A DNA stretch of 64,000 bases from Semisulcospira habei (GCA_036245525.1 BTPG01000004.1:15718372-15782371); one strand, 5' to 3'. Shown: positions 49,137-60,405, counted from the first letter of the stretch. Made by a program: numbers and translations. The notes: generated by a model not told the origin, from the letters alone.

Positions 49137-49244
49137 CCGGAGAGCAAAAGGCTCTCGGGCCGATATTAGCCTAAGGTGGCCCGCACACATCCGTGCGTGG
49201 GCCAGTTCCGGTTGAGGACGCCTGAAGGATCTTTTGCCTACCGG
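49137..49244. mobile_element. HP-C-related hairpin (CCGG..AGCAAAAGG ends)
   Basis: CCGGAGAGCAAAAGGCTCTC and GATCTTTTGCCTACCGG, core GTGGCCCGCACACATCC and GTGCGTGGGCCA. Same subtype as 1128. Confidence 0.75.
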
Positions 49245-49724
49245 CGAGGTGTTTTTTCTTCACAGGACTATACGGCCGATGTAAATTCAGCACTGCAATA
49301 ACGCTATCGCCAAGACTCGGCCTGACTTTATGGCTCACAGTTACCGCGGATATAGGTATTCTGATGCTTCTCACCGAATAGTAGGCTGATTGCTTGATCA
49401 TCTGATTTGCAACCATTGCACTAAGGACACTGAATCTAGACACAACCCCTATAAAGCCCTGACAAGATAAAATAGACCGGGTAGTCGACCATAATAAAAG
49501 CTATTCCGACATCACCCTTAAACCATTTTAGCAGGCAGTACTGTGACGTACACCTCAGGTGCCGGACAATATTATGTCCGAAAATTAACAATTTCATCTT
49601 CAGGGCTGAACTGTGATAATACCGGCAGATCTTTGAATTACCCCGTTGCCGGCAAACCTAGATAACCAGTGTGTCAGAGTTAACAGACCTTTTGCCCACC
49701 ACGGTTATTCTTTAAAGACTATGT

Positions 49725-49790
49725 ATGCTGGTCTGTGATTTGGGACCTTATGGCTTTGTTCCGTAGCGTTCAAAATCATAGAAAGCACAC
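49725..49790. mobile_element. HP-D foldback
   Basis: TGCTGGTCTGTGATTTGGG paired with GTTCAAAATCATAGAAAGCA; right arm partly decayed. Confidence 0.68.
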
Positions 49791-50070
49791 GTTAAAAAAA
49801 GTGTATCAGTTGGAGCTCTTATTTTTCCCTGCCAAAACCACTTACCCACGCCGTGGGAAGCCGACCGACTAAATAATACACTCAGTGTGTTTCTTTGGTA
49901 TAGCTGTACTCGTACTTGTTATTGGAGTGGATTAGCATGGACTCTAAGGCAATGTACTATTCATATTTTACCTCCATCGCTCACGCACTCTGTTCTCTTC
50001 GTGTCCTACGTGGCCTGTACGGGATGGTTTTCGCGTAGTGTATACTCGAAGCTAATAAAGTTGTACTTAC

Positions 50071-51891
50071 TTACTTACGCCTGTCACCCCTACCCGGGTA
50101 TAGGCCGTCGACGAGAGACCTCCAGCGACTCCTGTCCTGTGCTTCTCCTTCGATTTTACTCCAGGTGGTTCCCAGTCTCTTCATGTCTGCTTGGAGGTCT
50201 CGACGCCAGGAGTTTCTCGGCCTACCTCTTTTCCTCTTTCCCTGGGGGTTCCATGACAATGCCTGCCTAGTGATACTGGAAGCTGGCTTTCTCAGACTGT
50301 GACCAATCCATCCCCATCTTCTTCGCCCAATTTCATTCTCTGCTGTTATCTGCTCTGTTCTCTCCCAGAGTCTGACGTTGCTGATCTTCTCTGGCCAGTG
50401 GATTTTCAAAATACTTATAAGGCAACTGTTTGTGAAGATCTGTACTCTGTTGACTGTGGTTTTTGTCAATCTCCATGTCTCTGCTCCATATAGGAGAACT
50501 GCTTTTACGTTGGAGTTGAAAATCCGGACTTTGGTGTGTTGTGACAGCTCTCTGGAACTCCACACTTTTTTCAACTGGAGAAAGGCTGCTCTGGCTTTTC
50601 CGATTCGTGCTCTGACATCTGCATCAGTGCCGCCTTTTTTGTCTATGACGCTCCCGAGATAGGTGAAGGACTCCACCTCCTCCAACGGGGTGCCAGCGAG
50701 CAAGACTGGTTCTTCCCTGGTTGCGTTCAGCCTCATTGTCTTTGTGTTTTGTTTGTGGATGGTGAGGCCCACTTGGGACGAGATGTCAGCAAGCCTCGTG
50801 GTATTGTCCTGCATTTGTTGATGAGTGTGGGACAGTAATGCCAAGTCATCTGCAAAATCGAGGTCGTCAAGCTGTGTCCACAGTGTCCACTGTATTCCAC
50901 TTCGTCTTTGCTCTGTGGTCCTCTTCATGACCCAGTCTATGGCCAGTAGGAAGAGGAACGGAGACAGCAGACACCCCTGCCTGACACCGGTTCTGACCTG
51001 GAGCTCCCTGGTGAACTGCCCTTCGTGGATCACGCGACATGTCATGCCATCGTAGCTGCTCCTGATCAGGCGGACGAGCTTTGTGGGTACACCGTAGTGT
51101 CGTAGGAGTTTCCACAGAGTCTCTCGGTCCACGCTGTCAAATGCTTTCTCGTAATCCACAAAGTTGACGTACAGCGGGGAGCTCCACTCCAGAGACTGTT
51201 CCACGATGATGCGGAGAGTGGCGATCTGGTCTGTACATGATCGGTTCTTCCTGAATCCTGCTTGCTGGTCTCTCAGCTGGGTATCAACGGAGCTCTTCAT
51301 TCTCTCCATGATGATCCTGTTGAAGACCTTTCCTGGTACTGACAGCAAGGTGATTCCTCTGTAGTTGGAACACTTGCTGAGGTCGCCTTTCTTGGGAAGC
51401 TTGATTAGGTACCCTTCCTTCCAGTCAGCCGGCATCACCTCCTCTTCCCAGATCTTTCCAAACAGTGGGTACAGCATCTCTACTGTCGTCTCTAGGTCTG
51501 CTTTCAGAGACTCTGCTGGGATGCCATCTGGCCCTGCTGCTTTGCCGTTCTTCAAAAATGCCACTGCTCTTCTGATCTCTTCCCGGCTGGGTCTGTCACA
51601 GCTGATGGGTAGGTCGGTCTCTGCTGGCTGGATGTCTGGGGGGTCGGGTGGGCTGGGTCTGTTCAATAACTCTTCAAAATACTCGGGCCCTCTGTCGAGT
51701 TGGTCTGCTCTGTCTGCAATAGGCTTGCCTTCTTTGTCTTTTACTGGTCTTTCTGTATGGCCATACTTGCCCGACAATCTTCTGGTAATGTCATAGAACT
51801 GTTTCATGTTGCCGCTGCCTGCTGCCTTTTCTGCCTCTGCTGCCAGGCTGTCTGTGTAGGCCCTCTTGTCTGCCCTGATACTCCTCTTCAT
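50071..51891 (-). CDS. LINE reverse transcriptase, intact 606-codon segment
   Basis: Contains all RT blocks: LKNGKAAGPDGIPAESLK, LPKKGDLSKCSNYRGITLLS, QQAGFRKNRSCTDQIATL, YVNFVDYEKAFDSVDRE, TGVRQGCLLSPFLFLLAID, LDDLDFADDLALLSHT (catalytic DD intact), ESFTYLGSVIDKKGGTDAD. C-terminal LLYGAETWRLTK, RRWGWIGHSLRKP and GKRKRGRPRNSWRRDL are typical of this RTE-like group. The frame continues upstream after a frameshift, so the listed Met is internal. Different family from the 40.06-41.65 kb element. Confidence 0.9.
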   Translation of the reverse strand: MKRSIRADKRAYTDSLAAEAEKAAGSGNMKQFYDITRRLSGKYGHTERPVKDKEGKPIADRADQLDRGPEYFEELLNRPSPPDPPDIQPAETDLPISCDRPSREEIRRAVAFLKNGKAAGPDGIPAESLKADLETTVEMLYPLFGKIWEEEVMPADWKEGYLIKLPKKGDLSKCSNYRGITLLSVPGKVFNRIIMERMKSSVDTQLRDQQAGFRKNRSCTDQIATLRIIVEQSLEWSSPLYVNFVDYEKAFDSVDRETLWKLLRHYGVPTKLVRLIRSSYDGMTCRVIHEGQFTRELQVRTGVRQGCLLSPFLFLLAIDWVMKRTTEQRRSGIQWTLWTQLDDLDFADDLALLSHTHQQMQDNTTRLADISSQVGLTIHKQNTKTMRLNATREEPVLLAGTPLEEVESFTYLGSVIDKKGGTDADVRARIGKARAAFLQLKKVWSSRELSQHTKVRIFNSNVKAVLLYGAETWRLTKTTVNRVQIFTNSCLISILKIHWPEKISNVRLWERTEQITAENEIGRRRWGWIGHSLRKPASSITRQALSWNPQGKRKRGRPRNSWRRDLQADMKRLGTTWSKIEGEAQDRSRWRSLVDGLYPGRGDRRK

Positions 51892-52309
51892 CTCGCGGTT
51901 GGCTTCTGAGTATTCCTCCTGTGCCCTTGCTTTGGTTGCTCTCGTGCGACTGTTGTTGACAACTGCTTTCTTCTTCTTCTATCTTCTTCAAGGTCTGTGC
52001 CGACAGCCAGTCCTTGTGATGGTGTTTCCTGAACCCTACAGTGTCTTTGCAGGTTGAGTTCAGCGCCTCTCTAACTGCCTTCCACTGCTGCTCTGTGTTG
52101 ACCGCCTCCTCTTCATTTACTAGCTCCTGTAGCGCTTGAAACCGGTTGGACAGCACCAGTTTGAACTCTTCTCTCACTCCAGTCTCTCTCAGGAGGCCTA
52201 CATTATAGCGCTGTCTTCTTGTTGTCTCTGTGCTGCTTTTCTTTAACTTGAGCTTTATTCTTAAGGTAAGCAGATGGTGGTCTGAGGCGACATCTGCTCC
52301 CCTCCTCAC
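51791..52309 (-). pseudogene. Linker between endonuclease and RT, frameshifted
   Basis: GADVASDHHLLTLRIKLKLK is the end of the endonuclease domain (SDHHLL motif). The frame is lost near 51975 in a GAAGAAGAAG run; the downstream frame resumes as NSRTRATKARAQEEYSEANRE and MKRSIRADKR. Confidence 0.8.
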
Positions 52310-52343
52310 TCGAACATCTTGAAGGGATCTTCTAAATTTCTTG

Positions 52344-53075
52344 CTAATGCAGATAATGGTCTATTTGGTTCTCTGTAGTATGGTCAGGTGAGACCCAAGT
52401 TGCTTTGTGTATTCTTCTGTGTGGGAAGATGCTGCCTCCAATGACAAGTCTGTTTAGAGCACAAAAGTCTACAAACCTCTCCCCGTTCTCACTCATCTCC
52501 CCTAATCCCTGTCTCCCCATCACCTCTTCGTATCCGGTGTTGTCCTCCCCTATTTTGGCATTAAAATCGCCCATGACGATGGTGATGTCTCGCTCCGCAC
52601 ATTTGTCCACGGCACTCTGGAGTCGGTCGTAGAACTCTTGTTTCTCTTCCTCGTCACTGTCATTAGTGGGCGCATAACACTGGATGACGTTCAGCTTGAG
52701 CTTTATCTTGGTTTTAAAGGCTGCTGTGATAATTCTTGGCCCAAGAGGTTCCCAGCCCATCAGCGCTCTCTGTGCCACTGGTGACAACATGAATGCTACT
52801 CCTTCTGTATGGGGGGCATTCTCCTCTTCATGACCTGAATACAGAATCATCTCCCCACTTAAAAGCCTTTCCTGGCCAGACTGCGTCCATCTGGCTTCAC
52901 TGATACCTAGCAGGGAAAGGTTGTACTTTTGCATTTCCGCTGCTATCTGGGCGGCCTTGCCGCTCTGGTACATGGTCTTGACGTTCCATGTGCCCATGGT
53001 TGTGTCCCTGGATAGAGAGAGGCGGCTCGGTCCTGTGGCTTCCGAAGACTTCCGGCTTTCACCACAGGACGTCAT
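52344..53075 (-). pseudogene. LINE apurinic-type endonuclease domain, 3' frameshift
   Basis: TMGTWNVKTMYQSGKAAQ, LLGISEARWTQSG, VIQCYAPTND, ITIVMGDFNAKIGEDN, HKATWVSPDHTTENQIDH: the DNase I-like fold motifs of non-LTR endonucleases with catalytic E, D/N and H visible. An extra T near 52358 shifts the frame just after NQIDH. Confidence 0.87.
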
Positions 53076-53472
53076 AAATCTTCTGGTAGAAGAACCTTCC
53101 TCCTCCAGGAAAGGAATTACTGTTTGTCTTTTCGTCGGCGTTTTTGTATCTATTTCCTTTTTTGCAGGGTGGGGAAGCTACCCCCACGCCCAACCCCCTT
53201 ACTAGGAGGCCCAGGGGTTTTCTGTCGGGGCCACCTTCCCTTAGACCATGTTGGTTCACGGCACCTTATTTCATTCGGTGCACCCCTCTCACGAGGGACC
53301 CCCTATCCACCACCCAGGGGACGCGCCTCAACGCCATATGGTCCCAGCGTGAGGTAATAAAGTTGTGCTTCCGAGAAAAACGAATTTTTTGTTGTTGTTG
53401 GTATTGTTGTCAGAATATATGTTCCGATGCTTTCTTAACAGAGCGTTTATGATCTGCAGATTCTAGATTGCA

Positions 53473-53477
<5 letters not shown>

Positions 53478-53557
<80 letters not shown>
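53478..53557. repeat. (GA)n microsatellite
   Basis: 80 bp, preceded by TTGCATAAAA and followed by AGAAAGAAAGAAA. Confidence 0.97.
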
Positions 53558-53560
<3 letters not shown>

Positions 53561-53699
53561 AAGAAAGAAAAAAATTGAAAAGAAACCGTGACAGTGACGA
53601 GGCTGCACGCGAACACCGTGGATCTACAATGCTTGTTTGCCGACTTCCTTCAGTTCCTTTTCCATGGTCCCGCGCAAGACTTTAATTGCGTGAGTAATC

Positions 53700-53782
53700 T
53701 TAACCATGCACAAGCCATTAAGCAAGGTGCTCCGCAATAGCGGAGTACCTTTTTGTGGCTTGTGCAGGGTTCACACTCACTC
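53700..53782. mobile_element. HP-E foldback core
   Basis: CATGCACAAGCCATTAAGCA with CTCCGCAATAGCGGAG apex and mirror TTTTTGTGGCTTGTGCA; outer ends missing. Confidence 0.72.
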
Positions 53783-54036
53783 ATGCCGCTTACCCCTGCT
53801 TTCTTTGGGCCGTCCGCACTTTCACTTCCCATCTAGCGTCCAAGGTTGCGCTCGGTAATGTCGGCACACTTTGCACAGGAACAGATATTTCATGGTCTGA
53901 GGAGCAGATGCAAATTGAGTCGATCAACCATGTTTGGTCCCACAGCCTTCTTTGTGTTACTTTGGTGACCCTGTGTAATGAGAGGACCTGTCTAAGGCTA
54001 CCAATTTTCGACGGAGGCCTTTATCGGGTCGCCTTA

Positions 54037-54807
54037 AGGCTTCCTCACACGGAGAAACGAAACGAAACATTTCGTCGAAATGTCCGCATTTCAGACATTT
54101 CTCCAACATTTCACCGTTTCACGAAATGCAAACCGGTACATTTCGAGCAATAGAACCTGTCTCTATTCGCGAAACATTTCGCCGAAACATTTCTACCGGC
54201 GTTGCCCAATCGGCGTCGTCCGCTCGGTCACATGCTAAATCTGACGTCATTCAAGCCAAAACACTCAGTGAAAGCGATGCCGTGGAGTCAGTTTCATTAT
54301 GGCTAAAAACGCATGATGTGACGCACGATTCTGTAAGATTTAAGCGGGGGGATCATTTTCGAAATGGGATCTATAAAGTATCATTACTAAAGTACTACCA
54401 AAATATGATTTTAGGTCAGTTTTCTGAATCCCACTTTCATCGGCTGCTCTGCGAAGCCTACAAGATGGCGGTTATCGCTTCGAGACGGCGGCATCCTCGA
54501 TTCACTTGAACCATCCCTGTTTACGCATTCAAAAGCGCTTAAGTTTATTCGATATGGTCGGGAATTCACTTTAATTGTGTACGCGAAGGCACGCATGTCT
54601 TATATGTTTAGTTTTTAAACGTCAGTAGTCAGAAATATGACCCGATATCCACCGATACAAACCAGAGCATGCGTCAGTGAAGAGTTACCTCCCATGTACC
54701 AATCAAAATGATTTTTTCACGGCGTTTCTGCGTGTGCGGAGGAGGCATTTCGATGCAATGAAAAGTTTCGTTTCTTGTGTATTTCGTTTCTCCGCGTAGG
54801 GAAGCCT
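54037..54807. mobile_element. PIF/Harbinger-like element with TTA target duplication
   Basis: 771 bp. Left terminus AGGCTTCCTCACACGGAGAA then ACGAAACG; right terminus CGTTTCTCCGCGTAGGGAAGCCT: about 23 bp inverted ends with few mismatches. TTA on both sides (54034-54036, 54808-54810) is the PIF/Harbinger signature (TWA). Subterminal CGAAACATTTCG motifs are repeated near the left end. A 127-codon open frame inside (54126-54509) has no DDE transposase or Myb motif, so this is non-autonomous. Confidence 0.84.
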
Positions 54808-54810
54808 TTA

Positions 54811-55133
54811 CACAGGTTTGAATGCATTAAAAGGAACTAAGATGTTGTTTTGTTTTTAGACCAACATTTGGGACTCAACAAAACCTTGGACTCGAATAGT
54901 ACACCTGTCACCGACAAAGGGACAGGGGGATCGAGGGAAGCGGTGTGTGTGTGTGTTGGCGGGAGGGGGTGGGGGGTGACAATATTTTGCCCTGTCCCTC
55001 TGTGTCCGTGGCTCTCCAATTTCAGTGTATTGGGGACAGGTAAAAAAACAGTGTACACCTTGTGTCAGCCAGTCTAGCGGCGCTGCGTTTCCATTTACAA
55101 AAAGTTTAGATCATGTGGAGCTCTGCTCTACTT
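54811..55133. other. Intergenic, nothing recognised
   Basis: A short GTGTGTGTGTTGGCGGGAGGGGGTG tract near 54943-54977; otherwise unique-looking sequence without a supported exon. Confidence 0.4.
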
Positions 55134-55262
55134 AGGCGAAAGACAGAAAGTCTTTTTTTGTTTTTGTTGTTGCCGTTGTTTTGTTTGTAAAAAGCGAGAT
55201 TTTCATTGCAATACAAAGAAAATCTCGCAATTCACAAAACTGGACTATGTCGTTTGCCTTCC
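55134..55262. mobile_element. HP-F foldback with T-rich insertion
   Basis: GGCGAAAGACAGAAAGTC and ACTATGTCGTTTGCC ends; stem AAAAAGCGAGATTTTCATTG mirrored by AAAGAAAATCTCGC. Confidence 0.72.
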
Positions 55263-55513
55263 TAGACTTACTCAGATACAAGAGACATAGATCCTCACAA
55301 ATCCCGACCTCGGTCCCTTGCTGAAAACAAGATTTGTCTTACATACGCAGAGGAGGTTTGTTGGGTTTCACCTTGTCGCTGTTGTGAGGATGCTTGATAC
55401 TGAAAAGTTCGCTGGTGTTGAGAGAATTACGTTCACGCCTTAGTCGAACGTTTACCCTGGAATAATACCCACAGTGTGAGGACCGACTGGAGCCGATCGA
55501 TGACAGCGATAAC

Positions 55514-55581
55514 AGCAAAAGGCATAAATTCGCATGAGCCCCTGCGACTGCAGGGATTCATGCGAATCTATGCCTTTTGTA
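55514..55581. mobile_element. HP-A hairpin core with paired substitutions
   Basis: AGGCATAAATTCGCATGAG and TTCATGCGAATCTATGCC; apex CCCCTGCGACTGCAGGG. TTCGCATGA/TCATGCGAA replaces the common CTCATGA/TCATGAG. Confidence 0.8.
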
Positions 55582-56380
55582 GATGAAATACCCCGGATTA
55601 TGTTTTCGCATGCATACGTAAAAGTTCACTTGTAGATTTTGAAGCGCCAGTGACGTTGGATGTGTTACGGAATTGGTCATCAGTTGTTCTACCATAGTTT
55701 TGCTGGTAAGTGGAAAGATAATTATGTGTGTGGTGGTCTGTGATTGTGGGATTTATGACAGATACATCACGTGTGCTTGTGTGTGATTTTTGGCCGTTCG
55801 GTCCGACTCCGTAAAGCCCCAAAACTCAGATCGGCACACATTCTTAATCGTGTGTGCCTGCAATGGTTTTCTGCGTGGATTTTTATGTGTTTTTTTTGTG
55901 TTTTATTTTGCGGCCGTCCTCTGTAGACTTGTAAGAGATAAAAGAGAAGCTTTGCAGAACACTTTGTCCGATGGACGTTTGCTGCGATATAAGCTGTACC
56001 AACTGTCGATTTTTGTCCAATTCATGAAGCGTTTGTTCTGTTTTGGCTAGTTATATTTAGTAAACTTGAATTGCGCATTAGATTTATTTTTTATTGATTG
56101 GTTTAGTTTAGGGAAGACTGTAAACCTTATTTCAAGCGCTTTATCAACACTGACACGGGACATTTGGCGATTGATTTCTCTATTAACTGTATTTATTTAC
56201 TGATTAACTGTAGATTGTACATATGAACATTCCAACAGATACAAGGACTTAATCAAAACATCCACAGGGTTGTAAGGGATACTAAGAGATTAATGTTAGG
56301 CAAGAAAGGTTAGCAGTCGATAGGGACAGGCAAACCCAAAAAGACAACCTTGATTTGAGGAATAGCTGAAGCCACCCATG
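55582..56380. other. Intergenic, HP-D pieces only
   Basis: 55730-55835 contains two overlapping HP-D-like halves (GTGGTCTGTGATTGTGGG, CGTAAAGCCCCAAAACTC). No gene recognised. Confidence 0.4.
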
Positions 56381-56382
56381 TC

Positions 56383-56450
56383 ATTAAGAGGCATAGATTT
56401 TCATTAGCCCCTGCTGCTGAAGGGCTCATGTGAATCTATGTCTCTTGCAG
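56383..56450. mobile_element. HP-A hairpin core
   Basis: TTAAGAGGCATAGATTTTC, apex GCCCCTGCTGCTGAAGGGC, mirror ATGTGAATCTATGTCTCTTGC. Confidence 0.68.
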
Positions 56451-57252
56451 ACGGAAGGAGTTCAGATTCTGTCCATACACTAGATAAATTCTCACGACTA
56501 AGACAGATTGGGATGTAGGGGTTGTGAGATAACAGCAGTCTAAACTAGACGTGAGCTACGATTATCATTAAAGCATTGACTTGCCATTTACTTCTCCGCG
56601 GCATCTTGGGGATGGACTTAAGAGTAGTGCCTGATAACCTTTGCGAAGAGAATCCTTTAGGCCAATGACACTACCCTTGAAATCACAAGGTGCCAACATA
56701 GATCGGTGAAAGGGGTCTGGGCCTATTGTCTTGTGTGGTAGCGCAGGGCCCACATAAACCGAAGATGATCCCCACAGTTAACAGTCTTGGACGTTCATCA
56801 GGCATTGCCCTTGAGCAATTAAAAGGCCTCTTAATCAAAAACAAGTTTTATTGTCACTAAACCCTTTAAAAAGACACCATCAGCCCACTGCTCCTGGGGA
56901 TTCAGCGCGATATAAATGCTCTTTATTATTATTAGCTGTGATGTAACTCGATCAGTATCATGATCCATTCATTTTCCTCGACCTTTCTTTTTTTACTTAG
57001 TTATTTAGTTAAGTCAGCATTTATAGTCCACCCTTATGAGAGGGGTGGGGGTGGGGGTGGGGGTTGCGAGGGGGGTTGTTGGGGACGGTCGTATGTGAAA
57101 TCATTCGAGACGTGCGGCATACGGTTACGTGGCATACAGCCTGCCCTCCCTTTTCTGTGTAAGTAATCATATGTGGCGCAGATTTAGTACCTTGTTTGCT
57201 GGAGGTGTGGATAGATTATCTCGGAACTCTTGACCATATCGCATGCCATGGT

Positions 57253-57494
57253 TTAACCCCTTCCCTGCCAGTAATTGCAGAGTGAGTTTCTAAAATCTTC
57301 CTTAACCTCAGGCAGATTTGTTTTTAAAAAAAATTGCTTATTGTCCATAACAGTTTAGGAGATAGATCAACCATTTTAGTTCAAGGGTAGCGCCAGAATA
57401 GCTTGGCGCCTCAGGCGCCAAGCTATTCTGGCACTACCCTTGAAGTATCAAAGCCTGATTTCAAACAGCAGTGCATCAGGATGAAAAGGATTAA
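57253..57494. mobile_element. HP-B core in CCCCTTCCCTGCC ends
   Basis: TTAACCCCTTCCCTGCCAG to CATCAGGATGAAAAGGATTAA. Almost perfect stem about 57379..57447: TAGTTCAAGGGTAGCGCCAG, loop GGCGCCTCAGGCGCC, mirror. Left end looks HP-A-like, core is HP-B. Confidence 0.82.
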
Positions 57495-57548
57495 ACTGAA
57501 CCCCGAAAAATTCCTTCCGTCCAAGAAACACGGATAGAAATGGGTCAG

Positions 57549-57765
57549 TAAGAGGCACAGATCCTTATGAGCCTCCGCAATTGGGGGGCTTATAAAAATC
57601 TATGCCTCCTGCAGTGTTTTTTGTTGTTTTTTTTTCCCCTATAGTGAAGGAGATACATACGTGATATGTGGTCCAAGAAACACGAATACAAAATGGGGCC
57701 AGCAAGAGAGTACAGATTCTTATAAACCCCCACGGGGGCTCAGGAAGATCTATGCCTCTTGCAGT
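57549..57765. mobile_element. Two decayed HP-A hairpins in tandem
   Basis: 57549-57612 (GTAAGAGGCACAGATCC, GGGGGCTTATAAAAATC) and 57700-57765 (GCAAGAGAGTACAGATTC, GGCTCAGGAAGATC). GTGAAGGAGATACATAC follows each, indicating duplication of the unit. Confidence 0.7.
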
Positions 57766-57779
57766 GAAGGAGATACATA

Positions 57780-57848
57780 CCCAAATGCGCATAAGTCCAT
57801 TTGGCCGAAGTCGGCCGCCGTTGGCCCGTTGGACTTTTGCGCATTGAG
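57780..57848. mobile_element. HP-C, internally shortened
   Basis: CCCAAATGCGCATAAGTCC to GGACTTTTGCGCATTGAG, 69 bp, core GGCCGAAGTCGGCCG. TA on both sides (57778-57779, 57849-57850). Confidence 0.75.
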
Positions 57849-57850
57849 TA

Positions 57851-58733
57851 CGTGATACTGAGAGTTCGGTGCTATCAATTTGACTTTTTAGCCACCGACT
57901 GAACCAACTGACATCATTAAAGAGTTAGTAGCGGAGGGAGTCCGCGGGAGTCGTGGCTGAGGAAGTCACGGGAGATGGATGTATAGGTCTAGGGTATTGC
58001 TTGTTTTTCTTGACACTAATCGATCGTGATAGCTCAAAAATAAGACATCATTAGGAGTCATGGTTCAGTGTTGCTGGGAACGTTTGTTGTCATGCACATC
58101 TTCAGGTTGAGGAGGTCTCTGGTGTTTCAGCCTATGCATAGTTAATTCTCTGATCCATGGCGCAGAGCCAAACAGCCGTTATCTGTCTATAGACCTGCTG
58201 AGCATCAATCCATGCGTCCCTTTCACGCCCAGAGCCAAATGGTTCACATTGTAGAAGTTCTACTAAATATTTCAAACAAATCACTAAGGTTGGTCGACTA
58301 TGCTAGGACAAGGATGGTGTTTGAACAAATAAATAACATACACCACGTGTAATTCACGAAGATGCTTCGATCGTGATTGCGTAAGGGTAGTGCCTGATTA
58401 TCTTCGCACCTTTAATCAGGCACTCTCGAGCTATCATTGACGACCCTTATCCTCGTAACTGGTATTGGTAAAGGGCTCGGCTCACGCTGACAGATTTTGC
58501 TTCTGGCAATGTGTGGCAAGCAAAACTTTGCCACCTGCCACATCGGCTTCGTGACACATGTTTCAATATGCACGCAATGTATTTGTACTGATTGGCCCGC
58601 AATATATGGAACAGCTCTCATGCGCTATTCAGTACCGATAACGCCTCCCTCGCATGATCGCGGTTGAAATGTTTATTCTGAGTGGCTGCGGGAGTCCCAT
58701 ATGCATGGGAACTCTCCACAAGGTTGATCAATT
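57851..58733. other. Intergenic, decayed HP-B only
   Basis: 58375-58440 keeps an HP-B right part (GTAAGGGTAGTGCCTGATTA, TAATCAGGCACTC). No gene seen. Confidence 0.4.
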
Positions 58734-58813
58734 TTACTCGTTGGAGACGTGCCACATACGGATACGCGGCTATTCGCTGCGTTTTCGCATGTGGCGCGTC
58801 TCCAATGAGTTAA
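58734..58813. mobile_element. Short TTAA-type foldback
   Basis: TTACTCGTTGGAGACGTGCC and GGCGCGTCTCCAATGAGTTAA with CACATACGG / TTCGCATGTG inside. 80 bp; same GAGACGTGCC ends as 15437 and 57100. Confidence 0.75.
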
Positions 58814-59990
58814 CAGTCTCAAATCCGTCCTTTAGCTTCTCTGCCATTTTTCAGTTCCGGCTCAGAAGATGAAAAAACGGAAAGTGACGCGAGGACACCA
58901 CTGACTGGCTGAGAGGCAGCAACATTGCTCTAGCCTTGCGGGTTCAGTGCCACAAGAAAATAGACTCGGATTGTATTGGGTGGCAAGTTGTGTCGGCAAT
59001 ATTGCTGGCGCCCCGCAATGTGGCCGAAAAATTGCCGCCACACAAAATGCGGCCGGCAATAGGTGCTTGTGGTAGCGTGTGCCCTGCCCTTAAGGAAATG
59101 ACTTGTCTATATTCTAACTGGAGATCTATCTACATATCAAAACCTTCAAAAGCTTCAAAGCTTGTGGTGGGCCTAAATCTCACTGCATCTCACAGTCATG
59201 GACGACCCATCTCTCTTGATTTACTCAGACAGGTAAACGTTTTATATCTATATTCCTGCTGTGCGTTTATATGCGATGCACTAAAGCCTAGGGAACTTTT
59301 GGCAAGAACCAAGTCTTGCTTGCAATAATGAATATAATTAGTTGACGAGAGATGTTAAATCAAAGACTGTTGGCATATACTGTCCAGGACTGCTATTATT
59401 CTTTTAGTGTTGAGCAAAACGTTTTGTCCGCGGCCGAAAATCAATCTCGCCAACCTTAGTACACCTAACAGATTTAAAATTAAAAAAAAAAAAAACTTTT
59501 TATTTTTTATTTTTAGTGAGTTGTTTTACTCCTGCGAAACACAAAACACGAAGTAACACTACCCCAGTAGCAAACCCTCTTCGGGCCCACGACGGACGCA
59601 GAAACACCAAAACAAAACAAAAACAAAAAAAACAAAAAACACTAAAAAAGCAACAAACAAAAAAAAAAAAAGAAAAAAAAAAAGAAAAGAAAAACAGCCG
59701 CATAAAAACATGATTTCGCGCCAAAGTGTCACGTACGAGGTAGCATGCGAACATCGATTGGTAGAAAGAATTGGCAGAGTAGTCACTTTCATAGTGTTTA
59801 TGATTGAGTTACGACTGTTCTAGACGGATGTAGACTGTGTAAGGGGAAGGTTACTTTGTACTACGTGATTTGTAACGTGCCCCCAGAGCGATTCATCCAA
59901 CGTATTTCTATTGAAATGACACGTGCCAACCTCAGTCAACCGACATCGTCCTTTTCGTTTCCAGTGTGTCAGCGGATTACATTTTTTAAA
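58814..59990. other. Intergenic, no gene seen
   Basis: Contains an A-rich tract (59610-59700) and an HP-C fragment near 59580 (TTCGGGCCCACGACGG). An open frame at 58936-59328 has no domain signature or matching splice sites. Confidence 0.4.
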
Positions 59991-60011
59991 AAAATCGTTG
60001 GCTGAGCGGAG

Positions 60012-60110
60012 ATAAATCGACCGTGATGGTCAAGGGTAGTGTCAGATTAGCCTGGAGCCTGTCAAGGCGCCATACTAATCAGGCACTATCCTTGACCTAT
60101 CACGGTCAAT
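60012..60110. mobile_element. HP-B hairpin
   Basis: AATCGACCGTGATGGTCAAG then GGTAGTGTCAGATTAGCC, mirror CTAATCAGGCACTATCC, TTGACCTATCACGGTC. GTGATGGTCAAG/TTGACCTATCAC keeps pairing although the common sequence is CATGATAGTTCAAG. Confidence 0.75.
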
Positions 60111-60190
60111 GAGTCATGCTTGACAGTTGTTGTTGGAAGTGAACGGCCAAATAAGTCTACTCTACAGTATTGCTGGTAGGCGTATTGTCG

Positions 60191-60405
60191 TTAACACATT
60201 CTGCCCCATGACCGAAATCCCCCAATTTTGAAGTTGCCCTCTGAAGAACTGTATTACAATTTTAGAGACAGATCGAGCATGATAGTTCAAGGGTTGTGCC
60301 AGAATAGCTTGGCGCCTATGAGCGCTAAGCTGTTCTGGCACCACCCATTGAACTATCATGCTCGATCCATGTCTTGTTTTAGTGTATCGGGGCTGAATGA
60401 GTTAA
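60191..60405. mobile_element. Complete HP-B MITE
   Basis: TTAACACATTCTGCCCC to GGGGCTGAATGAGTTAA, 215 bp, stem GATCGAGCATGATAGTTCAA and mirror. Confidence 0.87.

Larger units (their letters stand above)
50069..53354 (-). mobile_element. Nearly complete RTE-like LINE with target-site duplication
   Basis: Minus strand, 3.29 kb. TAATAAAGTTGT(A/G)CTT flanks both sides (50053-50068 and 53355-53370; one mismatch in 16). The 5' leader contains GAACCAACATGGTCTAAGG and CCCCGACAGAAAACCCC; then endonuclease, RT and a 3' end of GTAA repeats. Two frameshifts break the ORF. Confidence 0.9.

Noticed and set aside
54126..54509. 127-codon frame inside the TTA-flanked element as a transposase
   Set aside because: No DDE triad spacing or Myb-like motif is visible; treated as non-coding filler.
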